Below are positions 25,311-34,638 of a stretch of 64,000 nucleotides of DNA, in pieces (the stretch's first letter is position 1; every line of letters begins with the position of its first letter). Where the stretch lies: NCBI RefSeq assembly GCF_016127315.1, contig NZ_CP065997.1:1736001-1800000 (forward strand), given 5' to 3'. Under the pieces are notes generated by a model. It did no database searches and was not told the origin of the DNA. It was given only the letters and a program-made list of their open reading frames with translations. The position numbers were made by a program, and so were the translations under genes. Source of the stretch: Achromobacter deleyi (lineage in GTDB: Bacteria; Pseudomonadota; Gammaproteobacteria; Burkholderiales; Burkholderiaceae_B).

Positions 25311-26533
25311 TGCATCCGGCCCGGCCCGCCCGCCGCCGTTCCGCCTGGCGCCAGCGTGCCCGGCGGGCGTTGCTGGCGCTCGGCCTGGCCGTGGCGGCGT
25401 CGGGCGCGGCGCGGGCCGCGCCGGCCTGCACGGCGGTGGCCTGGCCGGAGTGGTCGGCCTTCGTCAGGCACTTCGTGCAGCCCGACGGGCGCGTGGTGGA
25501 TGCCAGCACGCCGCGCAAGATGAGCACCTCGGAAGGCCAGTCGTACGCCATGTTCTTCGCCCTGGTCGCCAATGACCGCGAGACCTTCGAGCGGCTGTGG
25601 CGCTGGAGCGTGGCCAACCTGGCGGGCGGCGACACCGCGCAGCGCCTGCCGGCCTGGTCCTGGGGCCAGCGCGACGACGGCGCCTGGGGCGTGCTCGACA
25701 GCAACGCGGCGTCGGATGCCGACCTGTGGTTCACCTATGCCTTGCTCGAGGCCGGCCGGCTCTGGCGCCAGCCGGCCTACACCCGCGACGCGCAGGCGTT
25801 GCTGGCCTTGATCGAGGGGCGCGAAGTGGTCCCGTTGCCGGGCCTGGGCAGCATGCTGTTGCCGGCGCCCGAGGGTTTCGCGCAGCCCGACATGTGGCGC
25901 CTGAATCCGAGCTACCTGCCCGTGCCGGTGCTGCGCCGGCTGGCGCAGGCCTCGGCGAAGGGGCCGTGGAACCAGGTGGCCAACAATACGGTGCGGGTGA
26001 TCCAGGCGACCACGCCCAAGGGGTACGTGGCCGATTGGGTCGCGTACCGCCGCGTGTCGGGCGAGGGCGGGGCGCTGGGCCAGTACGAAAATGATCCGGT
26101 GCATGGCGCCAGGGGCAGCTACGATGCGATCCGCACGTATCTGTGGGCCGGCATGACGCCGGCCGGCGATCCGGCCGCCCGGCCGCTGCTGGCGGCGCTA
26201 TCCGGCATGGCCACGGCCGTCGCCGCCACGGGCGTGCCGCCCGAGTCGGTCGATGTGGACAGCGGCCAGGCCCAGGGCCAGGGGCCGTTCGGTTTTTCGG
26301 CGGCCCTGTTGCCGTATTTCCAGGCGCGCGGGCAGAATGACCTGCTGCAGGGCCAGTTGCGGCGCGTGCGCGATGCCTGGGCCGCCAGCCAGAGCCCCGC
26401 GCGGCTGGCGGTTCAGCAGCCACCTTATTACGATTACGTACTCAGCCTGTTCGGGATGGGCTGGTTCGAGCAGCGTTACCGGTTCGGTGCCACCGGCCGT
26501 GTGTCATTGGAGTGGGAGAAGAAATGTCCTTGA
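25310..26533 (+). CDS. bcsZ: Periplasmic endo-1,4-glucanase (GH8)
   Basis: A 407-residue secreted cellulase. The signal peptide ends near AARAAPAC (about residue 38). GH8 features include MSTSEGQSYAMFF with the predicted catalytic acid E75, SDADLW (D136/D138, substrate binding) and GSYDAIRTYLWAGM, in which D272 matches the catalytic base of E. coli BcsZ. The WGQRDDGAWGVLDSNAASD stretch is also typical. BcsZ trims glucan chains in the periplasm and is required for normal export. The ATG shares a base with the bcsB2 stop; the 3' end overlaps bcsC by ten bases. Confidence 0.94.
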   Translation: MHPARPARRRSAWRQRARRALLALGLAVAASGAARAAPACTAVAWPEWSAFVRHFVQPDGRVVDASTPRKMSTSEGQSYAMFFALVANDRETFERLWRWSVANLAGGDTAQRLPAWSWGQRDDGAWGVLDSNAASDADLWFTYALLEAGRLWRQPAYTRDAQALLALIEGREVVPLPGLGSMLLPAPEGFAQPDMWRLNPSYLPVPVLRRLAQASAKGPWNQVANNTVRVIQATTPKGYVADWVAYRRVSGEGGALGQYENDPVHGARGSYDAIRTYLWAGMTPAGDPAARPLLAALSGMATAVAATGVPPESVDVDSGQAQGQGPFGFSAALLPYFQARGQNDLLQGQLRRVRDAWAASQSPARLAVQQPPYYDYVLSLFGMGWFEQRYRFGATGRVSLEWEKKCP

Positions 26534-29500
26534 ACCGCCACAAGCTGGCCATCGGCGTTCTGGCCGCCCTGATGCACCAGAGTGGCTGGGCGCAACCGGC
26601 CGCCACCGCTTCGCTGCTGGAGCAGGGACGCTACTGGCAGAACCAGGGCGACGCCAAGCGCGCCGCGCAGGCCTGGGAAAAGCTGCTGCTGTCCGATCCG
26701 TCGCAGCAGGAGGCGATGTACGGCCTGGGGCTGGCGGCGGTGCGCGAGAAGCGCCTGGACGACGCCCAGGGCTACCTGGCCCGGCTCAAGCAGCTCAACG
26801 CCAACGGCACCTTCACCAAGCGCCTGCAGCAGGATATCGGCCTGGCTGGCGGCTCCGCCGCGGCCGACCTGGACCGCGCCCGCATGCTGGCGGCCTCGGG
26901 CGAGATCGACAAGGCGATGCAGGCCTACGACCAGGCCCTGCAAGGCCGCGAGCCGCAGGGCGAGATCGCGCTCGAGTACTACAGTTTCCTTGGCTATTCG
27001 GACAAGGGCCTGTCGCGCGCCATCACCGGCCTGCAGCGGCTCTCGCGCGAAATGCCCGGCAATCCGAATGTTCAGCTGGCCCTGGCCAAGCACCTGATCC
27101 GCGACGAAGACCGGCGTGCCGAGGGCGTTCGCATGCTGGCGCAGCTGGCGCAGCGCAAGGACGTCGGCGCCGACGCCGCCGAAAGCTGGCGCGCCGGCCT
27201 GATCTGGCTGGGCGCGCCCAACGCCAGCGAGAAGCCCCTGTTCGAGGCCTATCTGGCGGCGCATCCGGACGACAAGGAAGTGCGCGCGGTCTACGAGAAT
27301 CCGTCGGCCAAACGCGGCGCGCCAGCGCCGGTCTGGCGCCAGGATGCGCGCCTGGCGCGCGGCTTCGCGGCGTTGAAGAACGGCGACCTGGCCGCGGCCG
27401 AGACCGCGTTCCAGGAAAAGCTGCGTGCCACCCCCAACGACCCCGACGCGCTGGGCGGCCTGGGGCTGGTGCGCATGCAGCAGGACCGCAACGCCGAGGC
27501 CCAGGAACTGCTGTCGCGCGCGGCGGCCCGTCCCGGCGCCGGGCGTAACTGGACCCGCGCCCTCGCCGGGGTGCGCTACTGGAACCTGCTGGACCAGGCC
27601 GAGGCGGCGCGCCAGCGCGGCGACAGCGACGGCGCGCGCAAGCTGCTGGAACAGGCCATCCGCCTGGACGGCAACGCCACCGGCGCCTACAACGCCATCG
27701 GCCGGGCCTATGCCAGCGCCGGCGACATGGCCAATGCCGAGAAGACCTATCGCTACGTGCTCGCCCGCCACAAGAATGATCCCGAGGCGGTCCGCGGCCT
27801 GGCCGACGTGCTGGCCCAGACCGGCCGGGCCGAAGAGGCCCTGCGGCTGGTCGATGCGCTGCCGGCGGGGCAGGCGGGCGATGTCAGCCGGCTGCGCGCC
27901 GCCGTCATGGCGGGCCAGGCGCGCGAGGCGGAAAAGCGCGGCGACACGGCCGGCGCGCGCCGCATGCTGGAAGACGCGCGCAGGACCGACCCGCGCAATC
28001 CCTGGACCACCTACGAGCTGGCGCGGCTGCTGCTGCGCGGCGGCGAATCGGTCCGCGCGCAACAGATCATGGATGAAACGCTGCGCGCGCAGCCGGACTC
28101 GGCCGACGCGCTGCATGCCAGCGCGCTGTTCGCGTCCGAGCGCGGCGAATGGGGCCGCGCTTACGACACCCTGGCGCGCATTCCCGAGAACCGCCGCACT
28201 CCCGAAATCACGCGCTTCCAGCGCAACGTGTGGGTGCACGAGCAGGCGGCCCAGGCCGCGCGCCTGGCGCAGTCGGGTGACACGGCGCAGGCGCGTCAGC
28301 GCCTGGCCGGCCTGCAGGCCACGGCCGCCGGCGATCCCGAATTGCTGGGCGCCATCGCCCAGGCCTATATCGATGCGGGCGACACGCCGCAGGCGCTGGC
28401 CGTGATGCGGCCGCTGGTGAATGGAAGCCGTCCGGCGGGCCCGGATGTGCTGATCCCGTACGCCAGCGTGCTGCTCAAGAGCGGCGATGACGCGGGCACG
28501 GCGGCGGTGTTGCGCCAGGTGCAGAAGCTGCCCATGGATGCCGACCAGCATCGCAGTTTCCAGGACCTGGTCAGCCTGTACACCGTGCGCCAGGCCGAGG
28601 CCATGCGCCAGCGCGGCGACCTGGTGGCGGCCTATGACATCCTGCAGCCGGTGCTCAAGCGCCGGCCCGACGATCCCCTGGCCCAGGGCGCGCTGGCGCG
28701 CATGTACGTCGCCGCCGGCGACCGCGACAAGGCCCTGGCCATCTATCGCGGCCTGCAGGCGCGCGATCCCGACAACGCGCAGTTGCAGATCGCCGTGGCC
28801 GGCATCGCCGCCGAGGCCGACGACTGGCGTTCGGCCGAAGCCTCGATGGACAAGGCGCTGGCGCTGGCGCCGAACGATCCCGACGTGCTGGCCGGCGCGG
28901 CGCGCATCTACCGCTCGCGCGGCAAGACCGGACGCGCGGCCGAGCTGTACCAGCAGGCCATCGCCGCCCAGCAGGCGCGCGGCGGCGGCACCATGGTGAC
29001 CAGCGCCGCGGCGCCCGGCGGTAATGCCGACGGCAATCCGTTCGTCGGCCTGCCGGGCCAGCGGTCGCGCTCCACTCGCGCGGCGCAGGTCATGGGCGAG
29101 GCCCTGAACGACCCGCAGGCCGCCACCTATGGCGCCGGCTACGGCGCGGGTTACGGCGCCAGCTATGACGGCGCGCCCGCGGCGTCGCGCCAGGAACCCT
29201 ACGTCATCGCAGGCGCGCAGGATCCGCGCGCCGCCGCCAACGCGCCTGCGGGCGGCGCGGCATATGGCGGCGGGCGCGGCGCGGTGGCGCCCTCCTTGCG
29301 GCAGGAGCTCGACGAGGTCAGGCAGGAACGCAGCGCCGAGGTCCGAGTGGGCGACTTCGTCCGTTCCAACAATGGCGAGGCCGGCATGAGCAAGCTGACC
29401 GAGATCGACTCTGCGATCGAGGCCCTGATTCCGGCCGGCGATGGCAAGATCTCGCTGCGCGCGACTGCGGTGATGTTGGACGCCGGTCGCCTCGGCGATG

Positions 29501-30489
29501 GCTACGCCAGCAACAGCCGCTTCGGTGGCGGGCCAGTGGCCGCCGGGGCGCAGCAACTGGGGCTGGTGGGCGATGCCGGCAAGCAGCGCGATACAGGCGT
29601 GGGCCTGTCGGTCGGCTACACCATGCAGGGCCTGAGCGCCGACATCGGCACCACGCCGCTGGGCTTCGAGTATTCGAACGTGGTCGGCGGCGTGCGCCTG
29701 AACGGCCCCATCGACCGCGGCGCGGGCACCTGGTACAGCGTGGACCTGTCGCGCCGCGCGGTGACCGACAGCCTGGTGTCGTTCGCCGGCGCGCGCGACG
29801 ATCGCACCGGCCAGCGCTGGGGCGCGGTCACGGCCACCGGCGTGGGCGGCCAGATCGGCATGGACAACAAGGACTACGGCGTCTATGCCTACGGTTCGTG
29901 GCGCAGCCTGGACGGCCACAATGTCGAGTCCAACAGCCGCACCGAGGTCGGCACCGGCATCTACTGGAACCTGACGCGCGACACCGACCGCATGCTGACG
30001 GCCGGCCTGAACCTGGGCGCCATCTTCTACGACAACAATCAGCGCTTCTTCACCTACGGCAACGGCGGCTATTTCAGCCCGCAGCAGTTCTACGCGTTGA
30101 GCGTGCCGGTGACCTGGGCGCAGCGCGATGGCCGCTTCACCTACAAGCTGCAAGGCTCGGTCGGCCTGCGTCATTTCAAGGAAGACGGCGCCGACTATTT
30201 CCCGACCAACGGCGGCATGCAGGCGGCGGCCAACACGGTCAATCGCGCCGTCTACGGCGCCTCGGCGACCTACGAGGGGCAGTCGCGCACCGGCGTGGGC
30301 TACAACCTCGCGGCCGCGGGCGAGTACCAGCTGTCGCCCAATCTGTTCCTGGGCGGCACCATGGCCATGGACAACGCCACCGACTATCGCCAGTACGTGG
30401 GCGGGCTCTATCTGCGCTACGCGTTCTACCCGCAGACGCGCCCGCTGGACCTGCCGGTCAATCCCTATCAGTCGCCGTACGCCCGCTAG
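26524..30489 (+). CDS. bcsC: Cellulose export outer-membrane protein BcsC (TPR scaffold plus barrel)
   Basis: A 1321-residue secreted protein. A signal peptide ends after about residue 24 (SGWAQPAA). Residues ~25-830 are a run of TPR-type repeats (for example NATGAYNAIGRAYASAGD, QGALARMYVAAGDRDKALA) that form the periplasmic scaffold. A low-complexity Gly/Ala/Tyr linker spans ~830-920. The rest, from about 925, is the BcsC C-terminal beta-barrel domain that forms the outer-membrane pore, ending in a strand-like LRYAFYPQ region. ATG 26524 follows GGGAGAAGA inside the end of bcsZ. The size is within the family range. Confidence 0.95.
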   Translation: MSLNRHKLAIGVLAALMHQSGWAQPAATASLLEQGRYWQNQGDAKRAAQAWEKLLLSDPSQQEAMYGLGLAAVREKRLDDAQGYLARLKQLNANGTFTKRLQQDIGLAGGSAAADLDRARMLAASGEIDKAMQAYDQALQGREPQGEIALEYYSFLGYSDKGLSRAITGLQRLSREMPGNPNVQLALAKHLIRDEDRRAEGVRMLAQLAQRKDVGADAAESWRAGLIWLGAPNASEKPLFEAYLAAHPDDKEVRAVYENPSAKRGAPAPVWRQDARLARGFAALKNGDLAAAETAFQEKLRATPNDPDALGGLGLVRMQQDRNAEAQELLSRAAARPGAGRNWTRALAGVRYWNLLDQAEAARQRGDSDGARKLLEQAIRLDGNATGAYNAIGRAYASAGDMANAEKTYRYVLARHKNDPEAVRGLADVLAQTGRAEEALRLVDALPAGQAGDVSRLRAAVMAGQAREAEKRGDTAGARRMLEDARRTDPRNPWTTYELARLLLRGGESVRAQQIMDETLRAQPDSADALHASALFASERGEWGRAYDTLARIPENRRTPEITRFQRNVWVHEQAAQAARLAQSGDTAQARQRLAGLQATAAGDPELLGAIAQAYIDAGDTPQALAVMRPLVNGSRPAGPDVLIPYASVLLKSGDDAGTAAVLRQVQKLPMDADQHRSFQDLVSLYTVRQAEAMRQRGDLVAAYDILQPVLKRRPDDPLAQGALARMYVAAGDRDKALAIYRGLQARDPDNAQLQIAVAGIAAEADDWRSAEASMDKALALAPNDPDVLAGAARIYRSRGKTGRAAELYQQAIAAQQARGGGTMVTSAAAPGGNADGNPFVGLPGQRSRSTRAAQVMGEALNDPQAATYGAGYGAGYGASYDGAPAASRQEPYVIAGAQDPRAAANAPAGGAAYGGGRGAVAPSLRQELDEVRQERSAEVRVGDFVRSNNGEAGMSKLTEIDSAIEALIPAGDGKISLRATAVMLDAGRLGDGYASNSRFGGGPVAAGAQQLGLVGDAGKQRDTGVGLSVGYTMQGLSADIGTTPLGFEYSNVVGGVRLNGPIDRGAGTWYSVDLSRRAVTDSLVSFAGARDDRTGQRWGAVTATGVGGQIGMDNKDYGVYAYGSWRSLDGHNVESNSRTEVGTGIYWNLTRDTDRMLTAGLNLGAIFYDNNQRFFTYGNGGYFSPQQFYALSVPVTWAQRDGRFTYKLQGSVGLRHFKEDGADYFPTNGGMQAAANTVNRAVYGASATYEGQSRTGVGYNLAAAGEYQLSPNLFLGGTMAMDNATDYRQYVGGLYLRYAFYPQTRPLDLPVNPYQSPYAR

Positions 30490-30514
30490 GGACGTTTCAT
30501 CAAGGAGTATTGCC

Positions 30515-31177
30515 ATGCTGACTTCTCTTTTTGCCGGAATGAGCATCCTGCTGATCGGCGACAGCCATCTGGCCGCGCCGGGCTACCTGATCACGACCCT
30601 GCAGGACGACCTGGTCAAGCAGGGCGCGGTGGTGCAGACCATCGGCGTGTGCGGCAGCAATGCCGGCGACTGGCTCAAGGCCACGCCCAGCACCTGCGGC
30701 GGCGCCGAGCGCCTGAACGGCGGCCAGATCGTGCTCAAGGGCAAGGACGCCAGCACCACGCCGGTGACCGACCTGATCGCCGCCAAGAAGCCCAACCTGG
30801 TGGTGATCGTGCTCGGCGACACCATGGCCGGCTACACCAATCCGTCCTTTCCCAAGACCTGGGCCTGGCAGCAGACGACCGCGCTGACCAAGGCCATCTC
30901 CGGCACCGGCACGACCTGCGTCTGGATCGGTCCCAGCTGGGGCACCGAGGGCGGCAAGTACAACAAGAATTTCGCGCGGGTCAAGCAGGTGTCGGCCTTC
31001 CTGGGCAGCAACGTGGCGCCTTGCGCGTACATCGATTCGACCCAGTTCTCGACGCCCGGCCAGTGGCCCACCACCGACGGACAGCACTACACCAACACCG
31101 GCTACAAGGCCTGGGGCGACGCCATTGCCAAGCAATTGGGCGACCTGCCGCAGGTCAAGGCGCTGCAGAAGAAATGA
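30515..31177 (+). CDS. wssF: WssF-like SGNH hydrolase of cellulose acetylation cassette
   Basis: A 220-residue SGNH/GDSL-fold protein. The nucleophile motif is GDSHL (residues 15-19), and DGQHYTNTGY supplies D188 and H191. An AGGAG site seven bases before the ATG fixes the start and makes the catalytic strand the very N-terminus, so no signal peptide can precede it. Order and size match WssF of Pseudomonas fluorescens, thought to take part in acetyl transfer to cellulose. The next three genes are WssG-, WssH- and WssI-like. An apparent cytoplasmic location is puzzling for a periplasmic acylation route. Confidence 0.75.
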   Translation: MLTSLFAGMSILLIGDSHLAAPGYLITTLQDDLVKQGAVVQTIGVCGSNAGDWLKATPSTCGGAERLNGGQIVLKGKDASTTPVTDLIAAKKPNLVVIVLGDTMAGYTNPSFPKTWAWQQTTALTKAISGTGTTCVWIGPSWGTEGGKYNKNFARVKQVSAFLGSNVAPCAYIDSTQFSTPGQWPTTDGQHYTNTGYKAWGDAIAKQLGDLPQVKALQKK

Positions 31178-31209
31178 CGCGCGCGATCCCCGCTACCAAA
31201 GGACCACGG

Positions 31210-31884
31210 ATGAGCATCCTCCTGTCGCGCGGCCTGGCCGCCCTGTCGTTCGCCCTGGCCGCCGGCGTTGCCGGCGCGGCGCAGATCCAGCTCTATGAAA
31301 CCGGCCCGGCCGAGGACGCGTCGTTCGTGCGCTTCGTCAACGCCGGCGCCGAGCCGATGGCGGTGAGCGCCAAGGGATCGCAGGCGCGCATCCAGCTCGA
31401 TGCCGCCCATCCCGCGTCGGATTTCATGCCGGTCAAGGCGGGCGCGAAGATGCAGGGCCTGCTCGAAAGCGCCGGCCGCAAGCAGGAGGTGGATATCTCG
31501 GTGCAACCGGGTGAATTCGCCTCGGTGGTCGGCCTGCCCGGCAAGGACGGCCTGCAGACGCGCATCGTGCGCGAGCAGCCCGAGGACTTCAACGCGCTCA
31601 AGGTCTCGGTGGGTTTCTACAACCTCGACCCCGCGTGCGCCGACGCCGGCCTGCTGGCCGTGCCGCGCAACCTGGCGATGTTCGAGCACGTGGCCGAGGG
31701 CGCGGTCGCCCGGCGCCTGGTCAATCCCGTGTCCCTGAAGGTGCGCGCCAGCTGCGGCGGCCAGCCCGCGGGGCAGGAACTGGACCTGGGCGCGCTGCAG
31801 GCCGGGGACCGCCACACCGTGTTCCTGCTGCCGTCGGCGCAGGGTCCGCGCCTGCTGCACGCGGCGGACCAGACGGCCCGCTGA
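31210..31884 (+). CDS. wssG: AlgF/WssG-like periplasmic acetylation accessory protein
   Basis: A 224-residue protein with a clear signal peptide (SRGLAALSFALAAGVAGAAQ). The mature part starts IQLYETGPAEDASFVRFVNA, which matches the AlgF pattern, and has two beta-rich halves. AlgF in alginate and WssG in cellulose systems are needed for polymer O-acetylation without being the catalytic transferase. ATG 31210 is chosen because AAGGA sits six bases upstream; an ATG at 31174 overlapping the previous stop would add twelve residues ahead of the signal peptide. Confidence 0.8.
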   Translation: MSILLSRGLAALSFALAAGVAGAAQIQLYETGPAEDASFVRFVNAGAEPMAVSAKGSQARIQLDAAHPASDFMPVKAGAKMQGLLESAGRKQEVDISVQPGEFASVVGLPGKDGLQTRIVREQPEDFNALKVSVGFYNLDPACADAGLLAVPRNLAMFEHVAEGAVARRLVNPVSLKVRASCGGQPAGQELDLGALQAGDRHTVFLLPSAQGPRLLHAADQTAR

Positions 31885-31950
31885 TCCGGCCCATGACCGG
31901 CGGGGGCGCGGCCCCCGCTTCGATAACAATATCTCCGGCCACCCTCCGCC

Positions 31951-33360
31951 ATGGTCTTCGCGTCCCTCGAATTCCTGACGCTGTTCCTGCCGCTGTTCCT
32001 CGTCGTCTATGCCCTGACGCCGCAGCGCGCGCGCAACTTCGTGCTGCTGGTCGGCAGCTGGACTTTCTACAGCTGGCTCAAGCCCATCTACCTGTTGCTG
32101 CTGGTCGCGGTGACCGTGGTGGCGTGGGCCGGCGGCCTGATGCTGGAGCAGCTGCGCGCCGGCCATCGCCGCAAGGTGCTGCTGACCCTGCTGCTGGCGG
32201 CCAATGTGGCGGCGCTGTGCTGGTACAAGTACGCCAACATCCTGGTGACGACGTTCAACGACATCGCCGCCATGGCGGGCGCCGTGCCGCTGGCCTGGGA
32301 ACGGGTGGCGTTGCCGGCGGGCCTGTCGTTCTTCGTGCTGCAGGCCATCTCCTATCTGGTGGACGTCTATCGCCAGGACGTGCGCGCCGAACGCAACTTC
32401 ATCGACTTCGCCGCCTACAAGGCCATGTTCGGCCAGCTGATCGCCGGCCCCATCATCCGCTGGGCCTGGGTCGAAAAAGAGATCGCCCATCGCACCATGG
32501 ATTGGCGCAATTTCTGCCTGGGGGCGAGGCGCTTCATGGTCGGCATGAGCATGAAGGTGCTGGTGGCCGATACGCTGGCGCCGGTGGTCGATGCCGCCTT
32601 CGCGCTGCGTTCGCCGTCGCTGGCCGACGCCTGGATCGGCTGCGGCGCCTACACCCTGCAGCTGTTCTTCGACTTCGCCGGCTATAGCGCGATGGCCATC
32701 GGCCTGGGCCTGATGATGGGCTTTCACCTGCCGGAGAACTTCAACAACCCCTACCTGGCGCGCAGCATCCAGGACTTCTGGCGGCGCTGGCACCTGTCGT
32801 TGTCGAGCTGGATCCGCGACTACCTGTACATCCCCATGGGCGGCAATCGCCTGGGCGTGTGGAAGACCTACCGCAACCTGCTGCTGACCATGGGCATCGC
32901 CGGTCTCTGGCACGGCGGCGAAAGCTGGAACTTCCTGCTGTGGGGCCTGGCGCATGGCGCCGCCCTGGCCGTGGCCCGTGCCTGGGGAGGCAATGGCCTG
33001 CCGGCGCTGCCGGGCTGGCTGTCGCGCATCGCGACGCTGCTGTTCGTCATGCTGGCCTGGACCATCTTCCGCGCGGTCGACTTCCATGCCGCGGTGGCCA
33101 TGTATCGCGGCCAGTTCGGCCTGAATGGCATCGGCCTGGGCGATTCGATGTCGTACGTGCTGCGGCCGACCCACTGGCTGGCCGCTGCGCTGGGCATTGT
33201 GTGCGTCATCCTGCCCGCCTGGCAGCCGTGGTGGTCGGCGCGGCCGGCGGGCATGCTGCGCACGGCCTGGAGCGCGGTGTGGCCGGTCGCCGGCTTCCTG
33301 CTGGCCTACGCGCTGATCGCGGCGCGCGGCGCCGTGCCTTTCCTCTACTTCCAGTTCTGA
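31951..33360 (+). CDS. wssH: AlgI/WssH-type MBOAT membrane O-acyltransferase
   Basis: A 469-residue polytopic membrane protein. It begins VFASLEFLTLFLPLFLVVY, a typical AlgI/DltB start. MBOAT marks include YLVDVYRQDV, DFAGYSAMAIGLGLMMGF, PENFNNPY, DFWRRWHLSLSSWIRDY and GLWHGGESWNFLLWGLAHG, the last holding the invariant active-site His. The enzyme passes acetyl groups from a cytoplasmic donor to the periplasm for attachment to the polysaccharide. It lies between AlgF-like and AlgJ-like genes behind bcsC, so the acceptor is most likely cellulose. No strong ribosome site is visible before the ATG. Confidence 0.9.
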   Translation: MVFASLEFLTLFLPLFLVVYALTPQRARNFVLLVGSWTFYSWLKPIYLLLLVAVTVVAWAGGLMLEQLRAGHRRKVLLTLLLAANVAALCWYKYANILVTTFNDIAAMAGAVPLAWERVALPAGLSFFVLQAISYLVDVYRQDVRAERNFIDFAAYKAMFGQLIAGPIIRWAWVEKEIAHRTMDWRNFCLGARRFMVGMSMKVLVADTLAPVVDAAFALRSPSLADAWIGCGAYTLQLFFDFAGYSAMAIGLGLMMGFHLPENFNNPYLARSIQDFWRRWHLSLSSWIRDYLYIPMGGNRLGVWKTYRNLLLTMGIAGLWHGGESWNFLLWGLAHGAALAVARAWGGNGLPALPGWLSRIATLLFVMLAWTIFRAVDFHAAVAMYRGQFGLNGIGLGDSMSYVLRPTHWLAAALGIVCVILPAWQPWWSARPAGMLRTAWSAVWPVAGFLLAYALIAARGAVPFLYFQF

Positions 33361-33371
33361 GGCCGGAGACG

Positions 33372-34514
33372 ATGAGCGTCCATCACGACACCCCGGCCCG
33401 GCCGCCCATAGCCCATGCTTCCGTGGCCAACCGCCGCGCCAGCCAGCTCGCCGGCGTGGCGCTGGTGCTCTTCATGGCCGGCGCCATGCTCAGCAACATC
33501 TGGTGGAGCCTGGATCACGACGTGCTGCCCGACGACACCTCGCTGCCGCGGGTGCTCGATGGCGGCGTCACGCACGACCTGTCGTTGCGGCTGGCCGACA
33601 TGGCATTCAGCAGCGAGGCCGCGCGCCTGCAACGCGGCCTGGGCTGGCTGACGCTGGCCGACCTGGGTCCGCGGGTGCGGCGGGGTTGCGACGGCTGGCT
33701 GTTCCTGGGCGATGAACTGCAGCCGCATCCGGCCGCCCGCGAGAACCAGGCCGAGCGCGCCCGCATCGTGGTGTCGCTGCGCGACGCGCTGGCCGCGCGC
33801 GGCATCCAGCTGCTGGTGGCCGTGGTGCCGGACAAGAGCCGCATCGAGTCCGAGCGCCTGTGCGGCCTGCACCGGTCGGCGGGCTTCGAGGACCGGCTGT
33901 CGAGCTGGGTCGGCGTGCTGCGCGCGCAGGGCGTGGCGACGGTCGACCTGAGCGCCGCGCTGCGCGGCGTGCCGCAGGACGCCTACTACCGCAACGATTC
34001 GCACTGGACCGAGGCCGGCGCCGGCGCGGCCGCCCGCGCCGTCGCCGACCAGGTACGCGCCAGCGGTGTCGCGCTGCAGGCGCCGCAGCGCTGGCGCGTC
34101 GCTGCCCAGCCGCCCGCGCCGCGGCCCGGCGACCTGGTGCGGCTGGCCGGGGTCGATTGGCTGCCGCTGGCCTGGCAGCCGCGCGCCGAAGTGGTCGCGC
34201 TGCATACCTACACGCCGGAGGCCGCCGCCTCGGCCGGCGATGCCGACGACCTGTTCGGCGACAGCGCCTTGCCGTCGCTGGCGCTGGTCGGCACCTCGTT
34301 CTCGCGCACCTCCGAGTTCCTGCCGCAGCTGTCGCAGGACCTGGGCGTGGCCGTCGGCAACTTCGCCCGCGACGGCGGCAAGTTCGGCGGCTCGGCGCAG
34401 ACGTACTTCAAGAGCCCGGCCTGGAAGCAGAGCCCGCCGCGCCTGCTGATCTGGGAAATGGACGAGCGCGACCTGGGCGCACCCCTGGCCGCCGAGGACC
34501 GCGTGGGGTTCTGA
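33372..34514 (+). CDS. wssI: AlgJ/WssI-type periplasmic O-acetyltransferase
   Basis: A 380-residue protein with an N-terminal signal anchor (LAGVALVLFMAGAMLSNIWW) and an AlgX/AlgJ SGNH-like domain. DGWLFLGDE marks the domain start; YYRNDSHWTEAG contains D209 and H211, and GTSFSR supplies S309. Together these form the Ser-His-Asp triad of the family. It would transfer acetyl groups received from the MBOAT protein to cellulose in the periplasm. GGAGA three bases before the ATG and an 11-base gap from the MBOAT gene indicate co-transcription. Confidence 0.87.
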   Translation: MSVHHDTPARPPIAHASVANRRASQLAGVALVLFMAGAMLSNIWWSLDHDVLPDDTSLPRVLDGGVTHDLSLRLADMAFSSEAARLQRGLGWLTLADLGPRVRRGCDGWLFLGDELQPHPAARENQAERARIVVSLRDALAARGIQLLVAVVPDKSRIESERLCGLHRSAGFEDRLSSWVGVLRAQGVATVDLSAALRGVPQDAYYRNDSHWTEAGAGAAARAVADQVRASGVALQAPQRWRVAAQPPAPRPGDLVRLAGVDWLPLAWQPRAEVVALHTYTPEAAASAGDADDLFGDSALPSLALVGTSFSRTSEFLPQLSQDLGVAVGNFARDGGKFGGSAQTYFKSPAWKQSPPRLLIWEMDERDLGAPLAAEDRVGF

Positions 34515-34638
34515 ACGTTGCGGCGTCCCTGTCCGCGACAGCCCGGTCCATTGGGGGGGAAGTAATATATCGGCGGCATGAGCAGGTAGGCGCCGATCAT
34601 CGCGCCAAGCCTCGTGTCACGGAGAGACGAAGAACATC

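Noticed and set aside
26600..29000. Repeated coding segments in bcsC considered as DNA repeats
   Set aside because: The periodicity is at protein level (TPR units). The DNA units are too diverged to be tandem DNA repeats.
26476..30546. A 1356-codon open frame antisense to bcsC
   Set aside because: It is the mirror of a GC-rich coding frame: His/Gln/Arg/Ala-rich, without domains, signal sequence or ribosome site. The sense frame is a textbook BcsC.
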